Shown: one piece after another, positions 9,670 through 18,408 of the stretch
How positions within the stretch are numbered: position 1 is the first letter of the stretch
Layout: each line of letters starts with the position of its first letter
Source of the DNA: Verrucomicrobiales bacterium
GTDB lineage: Bacteria > Verrucomicrobiota > Verrucomicrobiia > Limisphaerales > F1-80-MAGS106
Direction: 5' to 3'
Assembly: GCA_005805305.1 (NCBI GenBank)
Contig: SYMW01000044.1
Span: 1-47,408, forward strand
DNA: 47,408 nt
The notes under the pieces: model-generated
Databases searched by the model: none
The model's input: only the letters and a program-made list of their open reading frames with translations
Told to the model about the DNA's origin: nothing
Made by a program: the position numbers and the translations under genes

Positions 9670-9815
9670 GGCCGACCCGGTTATTATTAATATAAACCTA
9701 GCCAAAGATATTTGAAATTTTAACCACGGATTTCACGGATTTCACAGGCGGACACGGGTGGGAAAAAAGAATTCTCTGGTTCCACCCCTATCCGTGACAC
9801 TACCTGCGGAAGTGT

Positions 9816-9933
9816 CACAGAGAGCACAGAGGCGGCAAGACCGGCTTGCTGATTAATTTCAACGTCCAACGGCTCAGTGACGGCATCCAGCGGTTCAAAC
9901 TCTGAACTCTCTGTGAACTCTGTGCTCTCTGTG
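9816..9933. repeat. 16-bp inverted repeat within 9-bp-period microrepeats
   Basis: The arms 9816-9831 and 9918-9933 are perfect inverse copies separated by 86 bases. Both arms consist of heptamers (CACAGAG or its complement CTCTGTG) plus two variable bases, giving a period of nine. It could form a cruciform or RNA hairpin, or be two opposed blocks of the same microrepeat family. Confidence 0.7.
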
Positions 9934-10055
9934 GTGAAGCCGAGACGAGTTCGAACAATCGAGTCGAACGACCCGCCTCTGAGCCTCGCCGTTTTGCTGC
10001 GGGCTGGGGGAGTTCGAAAGTTTATTCGGACCAATTGGCGGAACTGACAGCGGCG

Positions 10056-10145
10056 GTGGGTCACTCGTACCGTTATGCATGAAGACACAGGCAGACTTGA
10101 GTTTGGAGTCCCACGAGCCCTTTCGGGGCAGGTGTAGTGACCCAC
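10056..10145. repeat. 90-bp segment bounded by 10-bp inverted repeats
   Basis: GTGGGTCACT at 10056-10065 and AGTGACCCAC at 10136-10145 are perfect inverse copies. The interior has no gene that I recognise. The right arm ends 18 bases before the displaced LamG fragment. It may be a miniature element or chance; no target-site duplication is evident. Confidence 0.45.
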
Positions 10146-10163
10146 ACAAAGTTATAGGGAGGC

Positions 10164-10444
10164 CAAAATGATGCCATGCCTCATCGTTGACCGGGCCGCC
10201 TGCAGGGCCTTCACCGGTGCCACCGGCGTGGCCAAGGCCCGTTTCTCCACCACGGCGGTGGACGCGCCAGTTGCTGCCTTCCCATTGTGCGATCAACGCC
10301 TGCCAGGATTTGTCAAAGGTACCCACCTTGAACCAGCCCGCGACCGACATGCTCCCACCCTCAAAGGAGAGATCGCCGGGTTCGCCGCCGGACACTTCAA
10401 TGAACTGATCGATACCGTCGAGGGACAGGGCCTTGCCGAAGCTC
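10164..10444 (-). pseudogene. Displaced LamG-domain fragment (copy of 15939-16219)
   Basis: This 281-base stretch aligns without gaps to 15939-16219, inside the LamG domain of the minus-strand exoprotein gene at 13546-16482. A hand count gives about 16 mismatches (about 94% identity). Read on the minus strand it still encodes GGEPGDLSFEGGSMSVAGWF and GPVNDEAWHH, then loses homology at 10164. It has no signal peptide and no domain completion. The right-hand breakpoint is 3 bases after the stop codon of the small membrane protein gene. It is best read as a fragment copied or left behind by recombination, not a gene. Confidence 0.88.
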
Positions 10445-10446
10445 TT

Positions 10447-10911
10447 TCAGCCGAGATTTTGCGCGGTGATGAACACCGCAATGAAAAGTGCCACCGCGCC
10501 AACCGGAACCAAAAACACCCCCACCCCAGGATCACCGCCGTATGTTACTAAGCCCCCGAGGAAGAAGCCGCCGGGCAAGAGCACGCTCGCCGCTTTCAAA
10601 CTGGCCGAAGCGAGCCTCCTGGACGAATCACGCCAGCCGGTGATGTGTGGCAGGGTGACGGCAAACGCCACATGTACCAAGGCGAGCAGCGTTCCGTGCG
10701 CGTGTGCCAGTGTCCACATCAGCCGGCGCGTTCCGCTGGAAACACCCAGGTAAAGTCCCGCTTTCATCCCGTGCAAAATCTCCAGGCCGATCCCCAAGCT
10801 GAGGAACACGAGCAGGGACCACCAGCCAAACTGCAAATGCCGTCGAGAAAGCTGGGAATTATCAGGTGGCACCGGAGCGCGTGGCGTGGGCGGGTTGGTC
10901 TTGGTTTTCAT
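10447..10911 (-). CDS. Small integral membrane protein beside the octahaem cytochrome
   Basis: 154 residues with about four hydrophobic spans: about 29-50 (WWSLLVFLSLGIGLEIL), 67-86, 100-122 and 128-150. His residues lie in the second region (LAHAHGTLLALVHVAF) and could bind haem or metal, but this is inference. I do not recognise the family. The start ATG follows the cytochrome stop by one base (TAAGATG on the minus strand), so the two are almost certainly one transcript and translationally coupled. It may serve as a membrane partner for the cytochrome. The stop lies only 3 bases from the breakpoint of the LamG fragment, so C-terminal truncation is possible. Confidence 0.75.
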   Translation of the reverse strand: MKTKTNPPTPRAPVPPDNSQLSRRHLQFGWWSLLVFLSLGIGLEILHGMKAGLYLGVSSGTRRLMWTLAHAHGTLLALVHVAFAVTLPHITGWRDSSRRLASASLKAASVLLPGGFFLGGLVTYGGDPGVGVFLVPVGAVALFIAVFITAQNLG

Positions 10912-10912
10912 C

Positions 10913-12850
10913 TTATTCCTGCAAGTCCATGGAAATGTTGTTTCGTTCTTTCAACAAGCGATCGAGTGCGTCGCGATTCAGCTTGCCTTCCGCATCGAGC
11001 AAAATCTGGGCGCGGGTTTGTCCGCCGCGAGTGTTTTGGCGGCTTTGCCAGAGTTGCAAAAGGTTCGTCTTCGCCGCCAGCCAATCCGCCTCTGGCCCCA
11101 CGAAGTCGTAGTTCAGTGTTTGGAATTCGCCCGCCAGGGACTTCAACGAACGGTGGGCGATGTAGCGGACAGACGAATACGAATCGGTCATTAACTCCGC
11201 GAGGAACGGTGTGAGCCAGTCTTTGCCGGATGCTGTTTGCGCCGGTTCCCAGCCCATCGCCCAGGCGATCAACGCCCGTTGCCCCGCCTCGCCTTTGGCC
11301 AAATCCAGCACGGCGGCGGAGGTGGCTCGCTGTTCTTCGCTCAACTTGGCTGCGGGCTGGCCGTACCACTGGGTCAGGTGTCTTGCGGTCCATTCCAAGG
11401 TTTGATCAAGATGGCAAAGGTTGCACGCGTTTTGCCGCCCGGTCTTGAGCGTGGAAGACACGGTCGGGCTATCGATCTGATGGCTGCGAATGGTTTTGAG
11501 CAAACCGTAAGTCGTGTGTGGCATGTGGCAATTGTAGCAAAGGCTGCCGCTCGAACCCGCGGCGTGCCGCGTGTGCTGAGTTAATTTGTCGCCGATGGAC
11601 GTATGGCACTGCAGGCACGCCTGGTTTCCCTCCCTGCCAAGCGCGATCTGGTCATCGCGGTCGATGCTTTTGTGCATGGAATGACAGGACAAACAGGACA
11701 GCTCTCCGCGCTGGTGGCAGGGAGATTCGATCAAGCCATTGTACTCTCGGCCAGACACTCGGACCATGCCGTCCGGCCAGTAGCGATCACGGAGAAACTC
11801 CGGACTTTGTTTGAGCGGCTGGGTGAGCCACGGCTGTTCGTTCAAACGGGTCGGGCGCACGACGGGCTCGGTTTGGGCCAGCTCCTGGCCAGGGCGGTAG
11901 CGGAATCCATTTTCAAGATAATCCTCGCGGTTCGGAATCCACTTGATGCTGTGGCACTGGCCGCAGATTTGGGAGGAGGCCTTGCTCGGCAGTTTGGCGG
12001 GATTGACCATGTGGGGGTCGGGCTCGACGGAGAAGTGGCGCGCGTAACGGTTGAGGAAATTCTGGTTCGCGCGGATGTGGTCCTCGCTGGGGCCGTGACA
12101 TGCCTCGCAGGCGATGCCCAACTCACCGGAGCGTGTTTCAAATTGCATTTGCTGCTGGTTGGGGAGCGGCTGGCCGCCGGTCGCGTGGCAATTGATACAA
12201 TTCAGATTCCAGGTTTGTTTTGACGGCGGGATTGCCGGGTCGCGCAGAAAAGTGTTGTGAAACGGCACCCATCGCTGGTCGGCGTTGAGCCAGGCGAAGG
12301 GAAAAAGAAGCTGGCCGTTGCCCCGCGCGCTCGGCACCCAATATGCCTGCATGTGATGCGAGCCGGTGAGCAAACCGAGTCGTCGCTGAACCCGCGGCGC
12401 AGGCTGGATCGCTCCGCGCGGCGGCTCCCATTCCGGGTCTTCCAGGTCGGCCCAAAATTCCCCGCCACGTCGTTCGAGGAAATAAGTTTTCCCCAGCAAC
12501 TCCAGCTTCACGTTGTCAAAATTCCCCAGGACGGTGTTTGGCGCGGCCACTTGGGTCATCGTGCGGTGATACGTCTGATGCCATGAATCATATTGGCTCG
12601 GATGGCACGATCGGCAGTTGTCGGAGGAAACGTATCCATCGGGTCGGTTTTGCTGAGGGACGGTTGCGAGAAACCGCGCGTCGGATTCCGCGCGGCGGGT
12701 CAAATGCCGTTCCCAGAGGAATCCTCCGCCCAGGGTCAAAACCACCACCACCAGGCCCGCCTGCCAAGCCCGGCCCCGCAGGCCGCTCCTCAAAAAAAAC
12801 CACGCTCCGGCGGCCAGCAAGCTCGCGAAGAACAGCCATTCAAAACTCAT
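10913..12850 (-). CDS. Membrane-anchored octahaem cytochrome c
   Basis: 645 residues from ATG 12850 (GGAG about 10 bases upstream); an earlier frame start at 12895 would only add a leader. Two N-terminal hydrophobic segments (about 5-21 and 31-46) are followed by an exported part with eight CxxCH haem sites: 79 CRSCH, 218 CINCH, 248 CEACH, 296 CGQCH, 386 CLSCH, 412 CLQCH, 438 CYNCH and 476 CNLCH. The first, in SDNCRSCHPSQYDSW, resembles the cytochrome c554-like fold. The last 165 residues lack haem sites and look helical and HEAT-like (SVRYIAHRSLKSLAGEF). The likely role is electron transfer on the outer face of the inner membrane. Donor, acceptor and any catalytic activity are unknown. Confidence 0.92.
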   Translation of the reverse strand: MSFEWLFFASLLAAGAWFFLRSGLRGRAWQAGLVVVVLTLGGGFLWERHLTRRAESDARFLATVPQQNRPDGYVSSDNCRSCHPSQYDSWHQTYHRTMTQVAAPNTVLGNFDNVKLELLGKTYFLERRGGEFWADLEDPEWEPPRGAIQPAPRVQRRLGLLTGSHHMQAYWVPSARGNGQLLFPFAWLNADQRWVPFHNTFLRDPAIPPSKQTWNLNCINCHATGGQPLPNQQQMQFETRSGELGIACEACHGPSEDHIRANQNFLNRYARHFSVEPDPHMVNPAKLPSKASSQICGQCHSIKWIPNREDYLENGFRYRPGQELAQTEPVVRPTRLNEQPWLTQPLKQSPEFLRDRYWPDGMVRVSGREYNGLIESPCHQRGELSCLSCHSMHKSIDRDDQIALGREGNQACLQCHTSIGDKLTQHTRHAAGSSGSLCYNCHMPHTTYGLLKTIRSHQIDSPTVSSTLKTGRQNACNLCHLDQTLEWTARHLTQWYGQPAAKLSEEQRATSAAVLDLAKGEAGQRALIAWAMGWEPAQTASGKDWLTPFLAELMTDSYSSVRYIAHRSLKSLAGEFQTLNYDFVGPEADWLAAKTNLLQLWQSRQNTRGGQTRAQILLDAEGKLNRDALDRLLKERNNISMDLQE

Positions 12851-13477
12851 ATGCGTCTCGCTCCGCCAGCCAGCACGACATCCGATCGGTCTCAAGGTGA
12901 AAGGCTGTCATGTTTCCAGCGGGTCAAGAGTTAAGAAAAGCCCAACGGTCAGGCAAGGAAATTGCCCCCAGATCAATGAAAGCGCGGTTTCATTACGTCT
13001 GAGAATCTGCTGATATTCCGAGAGGCCGGCTAAAAACCGTTTGCTTCGCTTCGAGAGTCTCGCTGACAAAACCGAACTTTTGACATTGGCAGCGCACTGA
13101 TCAGCGCGGAAAAGGCCTCTGTCGCCAGCGACATCGCCGAGGCGCTCGGCGGTTTTAATGATAGATTTTACTGATACAAAGCTCTTCCTAAATGACTGAC
13201 TGGTAGGATTTTGCTTTTTCATGGGCAGACCCGACCATAGGCGTCCGAGCTTTTGAGACAAAATAAAAAGAGTTCTGGAATCAGCCTCCCCAACTTCGGC
13301 GGTCGCCGAAGCTGAACAGTGACAATAAAACCAGGGGACAGGCGACTGATCCGTCGGCGCAAGACACGTTGCATCGATGTGCAATCGATCAATAGTCCTC
13401 CATACCCAGGCCAAGGCGCTTTGCTACGGGTTTATCGGGCATGGGTATGGTTTCCAATCTTGCTGGCAATGGTTGTG
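12851..13477. other. Gene-free stretch between cytochrome and exoprotein genes
   Basis: About 630 bases. A 168-codon minus-strand frame (12908-13414) is open but shows no recognisable domain, no signal peptide and no ribosome site. I see no clear repeat. It should hold the promoter for the minus-strand cytochrome gene near its 12.85-kb end. The other end is the terminator of the exoprotein gene. Confidence 0.55.
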
Positions 13478-13511
13478 AAAAAAAAAGGGCCGGACAGTGA
13501 CGTCCGGCCCT
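13478..13511 (-). terminator. Intrinsic terminator of the LamG/PA14 exoprotein gene
   Basis: AGGGCCGGAC (13486-13495) pairs perfectly with GTCCGGCCCT (13502-13511) around a 6-base loop. On the minus strand the stem is followed by nine T residues (plus-strand A-run 13478-13486). It lies 34 bases after the stop codon of the gene at 13546-16482, the position and form expected of a Rho-independent terminator. Confidence 0.92.
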
Positions 13512-13545
13512 ATGCCTGCCAATATGAGTCCGTTAGTCCTATAGA

Positions 13546-16482
13546 CTACGGCTTGCCTCTAAAGAACTTCGCTGCACCTGCAGCATCAACGTCGTCTCCG
13601 CTCTTGATGTTGGTGTCGGTATACGGACCTTCGACCTTGTCAGCGCTTTGAATAACGCCAGCACCCGTGAAGCTGATCTTGACTTTGCCTACACCGCTTG
13701 CAGCGGCTTTAAGACCTGTAATAGCACCACCACCAGCCGGCAGTGTCTGTGCCTCGTCCCGGCTGCGGAACGCTTTGATCGCTCCGGCCGTGGCGCTGTT
13801 GATGAGGACCCGCACTCCAGCGTTGACCGTAAACCACTCCGCGTTTGCTCCACCGCCGCCTTCGTACCAGATCATCCGCATCGGGTAAACTCCCGCGACT
13901 GGAACAAGGAAGCTGAAGATGGTGTCCGCGGCACCGCGGCCGCCGCTGAAGATACCGAGGGGACGGACAGTAGCGTCTGCCTTTGTCACGGGCTTGACGT
14001 TGAACCCGTCATCGCTGTTGACACCCATCGTGATAACACCTGCCGGCAGATCCAAGTAGGTGAGCACCTCCTGCGAGAAGTTGTCGGTGCCTCCAGAGAT
14101 TCCAGGAATCGGTTGGTCTTCAAAACCATTGCCAGCATTGAAGCGACCAACCGCGTTCGGTGCGTCTTGGTTGAAGTTGATGACGCCTTCGTGATGGAAG
14201 AAGCCACCATTCGGGCCAGCGTCAGCGACGTTCGGGTCTCCCATATTGTCAAGCAACTGTTGTTCAGCCGCCCTATCGGAGTTTTCTCGACCGGTCTCCC
14301 TCTGCACTGTCCGGATGCGGAAGCCTGCGTCCTTGCCTGAGCCAGGCTTCGTTCCAATCGCGGTGGATAATGTGATGTAGTCGGCGACCTCGAATGACCA
14401 TTCAAGTGCCTTGGGGTTGCCGCCTGGATCAGGATACGTGAGTTTGACGGTATGAGCTGATTTCGGAGGGAGCACAGCGCCAGGCGTGTAGGTGATTGTC
14501 GCCGTCGTCCCATCTTTAACGACGGTCGGTTTCACCGAGGCGCCGTCAAACATCAAGGAAACGTTTTCAGCCGTCCAAGGAGTTTTGCCGTCGGTATGAA
14601 CAACCGTGATCACGGGGAGCGGACCGGCAGTTTTGGATTTTGCCGCCGGGCTTATAGTTCCGAATTTGCCATCAGGATCCAACGGCAGGTCGACCGCAGC
14701 GGAGAGGAATTTACCTGGGATCGGAACGAGCGATGCTGCTGGCGTTGCATCCCCATCCTTACGCCAAGCAACCCGACCGTAGTCGCCGCCGCCGCCTTCT
14801 TTATAGGCGAGACGAATGAAATAGCTCCTGTTGGCTACGAGCGCAATCGGATCGGAAGTTTTCGTGACACCCGGCTCGGCGAAATTTCCGCAGCACCCAG
14901 TTTCTTCGGCGATTTGCACCAGATTGGCTTCCTTGTCGTCGGTGCTCAACCAAAGACGCGAGGAATCGTCGCTATGGATGAAAAACGTGTAATTGCCACT
15001 TTCGGTGGGCTTGACGAGCCCTTCTATGGTGGCGCCATAATTATCCTTCGCGTCAGTGGGGAACGCATCGCGGCTCGTGAAGGAGAACAAAGGAAGCACC
15101 TGATTCGGTGTCTTCGAGATGTACCGCGGGTGATCCAGGAGGGTATCAATTGGATTGGCCCCATTCAGAGAACCGGCCACATCTTCAGGGAACATTTTCA
15201 AGTCGACGGCCCACCAGGCGAAGCGGAGCATGCCCGTTCGGCCCGTGAGGTATGAATAAACGGTCACTTTGGTTCCGGCAGCAACCTCGTTCTTGGAGGT
15301 GTCTTTGACGCCCGCGAAGGTCACCGTGTAGGCAGTGGCGCCGGGCGTCTGATCGGCCGTGGTCAGCGTCGCCACCTTTTTAGCGTAGGTGACACCGGTG
15401 ACCGCGAGGGCCGGGGAGATCCCATAATTCGCCGCGGCAGTCGCCGTTGCGGGATCCAGTTCTTCCGAGAAGGTGATGGCGATCGTCTTGAGGTTGCTGC
15501 CTGTGACGGCTGACACGATGGTCGGCTTGGTCACGTCCACTGGATCGGTGCCGGCCTTGTATTCATCCAGATTTGTCGCGCCGTCTTTGTCGAAGTCTAG
15601 CGCCGCGTCAGCCTTGTCGTTGGGATTGAATCCGTATTGTTTTTCAAAGTCATCGGGCATTCCGTCGCTGTCCGCATCGGCGAGTACCACCCCTAGCGCC
15701 TCGGAGAGCGGTCTGGACCTCAATATCTTGATTTCGTCTTCTGTGATGACGCGTTTCCAGATGGCGATGTCGTCCAGCAGACCGTTCCAGGAACGGTTTC
15801 CGGTATCGGGATTGTCGCCGATTTTCACCCTCTTACCATTGTTGGCCAGGTTGGCTGGGTTTGCGTTTTCGGTATAGACCTCGCCGTCGATATACAGCCG
15901 GGTGCCGAAGTTGGCAGCATCTTTATCACTGATGGCGACAAAATGATGCCATGCCTCATCGTTGACCGGGCCGCCTGCCGGGCCTTCTCCTGTGCCACCG
16001 GCGTGAGCAAAGCCTGATTCTCCACCACGGCGGTGGACGCGCCAGTTGCTGCCTTCCCCTTGGGCGATCAACGCCTGCCAGGATTTGTCAAAGGTGCCCA
16101 CTTTGAACCAGCCCGCGACCGACATGCTCCCACCCTCAAAGGAAAGATCACCAGGTTCGCCGCCGGACACTTCAATGAACTGATCGATACCGTCGAGCGA
16201 CAGGGCCTTGCCGAAGCTCGGGAGGTGGCTGTTGACAAAGGTGCTGGTTGTATCCGTTCCTTGCTGGGTGCCGTCGAATTTCACCGCACCCCCGGCAGTA
16301 TCCTTCAGATCGCCGTTAAAGTTCCAGTAAGCTACCAGATCATTTTTCAGCGACTGGGCGTGAAGGCTGGCACCGACCAAGAGTGGCACCATCGCTACGC
16401 AAACTCGTAGCCCCTTGGCCCACACCTTTCTTTGCGTACTTATAAACTCTAATGTCTGAACTTGACGCTTGTTGGTTTTCAT
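13546..16482 (-). CDS. Secreted modular LamG/PA14 exoprotein
   Basis: 978 residues. Signal peptide about 22-43, ending SLHAQS. Then a LamG/concanavalin-like domain (about 45-258), a calcium-binding linker DADSDGMPDDFEKQYG...DFDKDGATNLDEY (about 268-313), an SbsA-type Ig-like domain (about 319-408), a PA14 domain (about 415-595) with D505-D506 and C530-C531, another Ig-like domain (about 610-705), a second PA14-like region with NSDDG (about 715-905), and a C-terminal module (about 915-978). PA14 domains of yeast adhesins bind glycans through an Asp-Asp calcium motif (family knowledge), so surface or glycan binding is plausible. Apart from one Cys in the signal peptide, the CC pair is the only cysteine. 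No catalytic domain was seen. Part of its LamG domain is duplicated at 10164-10444. Confidence 0.92.
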   Translation of the reverse strand: MKTNKRQVQTLEFISTQRKVWAKGLRVCVAMVPLLVGASLHAQSLKNDLVAYWNFNGDLKDTAGGAVKFDGTQQGTDTTSTFVNSHLPSFGKALSLDGIDQFIEVSGGEPGDLSFEGGSMSVAGWFKVGTFDKSWQALIAQGEGSNWRVHRRGGESGFAHAGGTGEGPAGGPVNDEAWHHFVAISDKDAANFGTRLYIDGEVYTENANPANLANNGKRVKIGDNPDTGNRSWNGLLDDIAIWKRVITEDEIKILRSRPLSEALGVVLADADSDGMPDDFEKQYGFNPNDKADAALDFDKDGATNLDEYKAGTDPVDVTKPTIVSAVTGSNLKTIAITFSEELDPATATAAANYGISPALAVTGVTYAKKVATLTTADQTPGATAYTVTFAGVKDTSKNEVAAGTKVTVYSYLTGRTGMLRFAWWAVDLKMFPEDVAGSLNGANPIDTLLDHPRYISKTPNQVLPLFSFTSRDAFPTDAKDNYGATIEGLVKPTESGNYTFFIHSDDSSRLWLSTDDKEANLVQIAEETGCCGNFAEPGVTKTSDPIALVANRSYFIRLAYKEGGGGDYGRVAWRKDGDATPAASLVPIPGKFLSAAVDLPLDPDGKFGTISPAAKSKTAGPLPVITVVHTDGKTPWTAENVSLMFDGASVKPTVVKDGTTATITYTPGAVLPPKSAHTVKLTYPDPGGNPKALEWSFEVADYITLSTAIGTKPGSGKDAGFRIRTVQRETGRENSDRAAEQQLLDNMGDPNVADAGPNGGFFHHEGVINFNQDAPNAVGRFNAGNGFEDQPIPGISGGTDNFSQEVLTYLDLPAGVITMGVNSDDGFNVKPVTKADATVRPLGIFSGGRGAADTIFSFLVPVAGVYPMRMIWYEGGGGANAEWFTVNAGVRVLINSATAGAIKAFRSRDEAQTLPAGGGAITGLKAAASGVGKVKISFTGAGVIQSADKVEGPYTDTNIKSGDDVDAAGAAKFFRGKP

Positions 16483-16626
16483 TTGATTTTTTTATCCCCA
16501 ATCGAAGACGCTAAGGTCGAGGTCGCCGCACCAATGACGACAAGCTGGTAATCTTCAACGGTGGCAAGTTTTTAATATGGGGCTCGGTTCGGATCAAGCA
16601 GAAAGTCTTGTTTCAATGGCTGCAGG

Positions 16627-16746
16627 GTGCATCTCGAAGTTGTTGGTAAAAAGCATGCCGGCTCCGGAGCGCTGACTTGCAATCCGCAGCGGGTGGATTC
16701 GGCGCGGGGAAGGCCCGCGGCCTGAACCAACAACTTCGAGATGCAC
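16627..16746. repeat. Perfect 20-bp inverted repeat with 80-base spacer
   Basis: The arm 16627-16646 (GTGCATCTCGAAGTTGTTGG) is the exact inverse of 16727-16746. The GC-rich spacer has no gene. The arms are too far apart for a simple terminator. A miniature mobile element or a regulatory cruciform is possible. The dispersed element at 16750 starts 3 bases later. Confidence 0.8.
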
Positions 16747-16749
16747 GGA

Positions 16750-16886
16750 TTTGCAAAAGCCTGGATGAGAAAGGCTTGACGAGGAGCGAGGCCTATGCTT
16801 TATGGGTCTGATGAGTGATTCGGAAAGACTTCATCGCCAGGATCTTGCGAAGATTCAACTGAGGCAACTGCCGTTTTAAGGTTGAC
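16750..16886. repeat. Dispersed palindromic element, copy A (left arm missing)
   Basis: It aligns without gaps to 32009-32145 with about 83% identity by hand count. Conserved blocks include GCCTGGATGAGAAAGGCTTG, ATTCGGAAAG, CAGGATCTTGCGAAGATTC and AACTGCCGTTTTA. The right arm (16865-16878) is present. The left arm seen in copy B is absent, replaced by the 20-bp inverted repeat. Confidence 0.8.
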
Positions 16887-16961
16887 CCAATTTCCTCACG
16901 GATTCTACTTTGGCCGGATGATCGCCACTTCGTGATTTCTCAGAAAAGAAAGACCGGTTCA

Positions 16962-18407
16962 ATGACTGACTCCGGTATTGGTCGGCTGGACACCTCGGGA
17001 CGTTTCTGCGCATTGAGGCGTCTGCTTGCCGTTCCGTCGGTCGTGGCGCTGGCAGCGACGGCTGGCATGGGTTGTGGGCCACAAACTGAACCCGCCCAGG
17101 CGCGAGCTCCGGTGGCGCCGGGTTCTAGTGTGGCCGCCGCAGCCGTTCCCGCTGCGCCGCATGTGGCGGCGCCAAAACCCCCAGCGCAGCCGCCCCAGGT
17201 CGAAGCAGAGCAATTGAAAAAGGGCGCTATAGCGATCGCCGAGCGGGTGGCGGCGGCTTACCCGGACGATGCCCTTTCTTACGCACTTTTAGGGTCGGCC
17301 TATTTCAATACCGGACAGACGGAGGCCGCCATCCAGCACCTCAAACGCTGTCTTGGGCTCAATCCGAATCAACTTGAGGCCTACGAAATCCTGGCCCGCG
17401 TGGCCTATGAAAAGGGGGAGCCGGAGGAAACGGTACGGTTGAGCGGGGAGGTGCTGAAGCGCGGGGCGGCGACGCCTGACGTTTTGAATCGTTTGGGAAG
17501 GGCTCTGATGGACTTGGGGCGGACGGAAGATTCGGTTCGCACGCTCCGACAGGCGACCCAGCTACGGCAGGCCGTCAGCGAAAGTTTTTATCTCTTGGGC
17601 CAGGCGCAGATGCAGGGGGGCGCTCCGGCTGAGGCCAAGGCAAGTTTTCAACAGGCGATTGCGCGGTCGCCGGAGCATACCCAGGCATTTTTCGGCCTCT
17701 ACACCGCCTGCCAAAAGCTGGGTCAGGCGGATGAGGCTGCGCGCTATCGGGAGCAATTTGCGAGACTGGAGGCGGTAAATCGGAAGGAACTCACGGACCG
17801 GAATGCGGACGAGGAAACACTGACCGGCCTCCCCATGGTTCGCGAAACCGTGGCACGCACCTTCTTCGGGGCCGGGCAGATCTATGGCAGTCATGAGGCG
17901 CTTGAAGAGGCGAGCGAGAATCTCAGGCGGGCCGCGGTTCTGGACGCGGGAAACCCGGCCTATCGGGCCGCCCTGGAGTCGCTGTATGTCCAGCGGAAGA
18001 TTCCCGCGGCTGGGCTCAAGGCGTTCCAGCAGTTGATAGTGCAACAACCCGGAAATCCGCTGAACTCCCTGTACCTAGGGCGGTTTCACGCCCGCCTTGA
18101 AGACTTTGAAGCGGCGGAGAGGGCTTATAACCATGTGCGAACCTTCGCGCCTGATCAGGTGGTGGGACATCTGGCACTGGCGGAACTCTACATGCGGATG
18201 AACCGGAAGACTGCCGAGGCCCCTGGGTTGCTTCGTCGGGTTCTGCAACTAGAGCCCAGCGGTCAAAACTTTTATCTTCTGGCGATGGCTTATATGAAAA
18301 TTAAGAACCGCACAGAGGCTTTGGAGGCCGTGCAACAGGCCCTGGCCCGGAATCCCGGCAACCAGCGGTACGAACAGCTCCGTCAACAGATCCAGGCCCA
18401 GCCCTAG
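16962..18407 (+). CDS. Exported TPR protein
   Basis: 481 residues from ATG 16962, preferred over the in-frame GTG at 16932 because of the purine-rich AAGAAAGA before it. A hydrophobic segment (about 21-37) ends in GMGC38, a weak lipoprotein box (Gly rather than Leu/Ala at -3). A Pro/Ala-rich spacer (to about 80) is followed by TPR helices almost to the end, for example ALLGSAYFNTGQTEAAIQHL and LLGQAQMQGGAPAEAKASFQ. It is probably an envelope scaffold. It is separated by one base from the next FG-GAP/UnbV gene, and TPR proteins beside FG-GAP/UnbV proteins are common in Planctomycetes and Verrucomicrobia, so a shared complex is a reasonable inference. Confidence 0.87.
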   Translation: MTDSGIGRLDTSGRFCALRRLLAVPSVVALAATAGMGCGPQTEPAQARAPVAPGSSVAAAAVPAAPHVAAPKPPAQPPQVEAEQLKKGAIAIAERVAAAYPDDALSYALLGSAYFNTGQTEAAIQHLKRCLGLNPNQLEAYEILARVAYEKGEPEETVRLSGEVLKRGAATPDVLNRLGRALMDLGRTEDSVRTLRQATQLRQAVSESFYLLGQAQMQGGAPAEAKASFQQAIARSPEHTQAFFGLYTACQKLGQADEAARYREQFARLEAVNRKELTDRNADEETLTGLPMVRETVARTFFGAGQIYGSHEALEEASENLRRAAVLDAGNPAYRAALESLYVQRKIPAAGLKAFQQLIVQQPGNPLNSLYLGRFHARLEDFEAAERAYNHVRTFAPDQVVGHLALAELYMRMNRKTAEAPGLLRRVLQLEPSGQNFYLLAMAYMKIKNRTEALEAVQQALARNPGNQRYEQLRQQIQAQP

Positions 18408-18408
18408 C

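Larger units (their letters stand above)
9670..10163. other. Gene-free patch with microrepeats and small palindromes
   Basis: No convincing gene. An AT-rich stretch (9675-9722) leads into two copies of GGATTTCAC (9728-9745). CACAGAGAGCACAGAG (9816-9831) is the exact inverse of CTCTGTGCTCTCTGTG (9918-9933). The latter is part of three 9-base units starting CTCTGTG (9909-9935). GTGGGTCACT (10056-10065) is the exact inverse of AGTGACCCAC (10136-10145). A minus-strand frame is open through much of this but is explained by the repeats and by the LamG fragment that follows. Confidence 0.7.
16483..16961. other. Divergent intergenic region with two repeat elements
   Basis: It separates the minus-strand exoprotein from the plus-strand TPR operon and should hold promoters for both; none could be assigned with confidence. 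It contains a perfect 20-bp inverted repeat (16627-16746) and, directly after it, a 137-bp element that recurs at 32009-32145. Confidence 0.7.

Noticed and set aside
9895-10395. Minus-strand 166-codon frame with a LamG-like start
   Set aside because: It is the displaced LamG fragment read into unrelated repeat DNA; no signal peptide, no complete domain.
12908-13414. Minus-strand 168-codon frame
   Set aside because: No domain, no ribosome site, mixed composition; probably chance.
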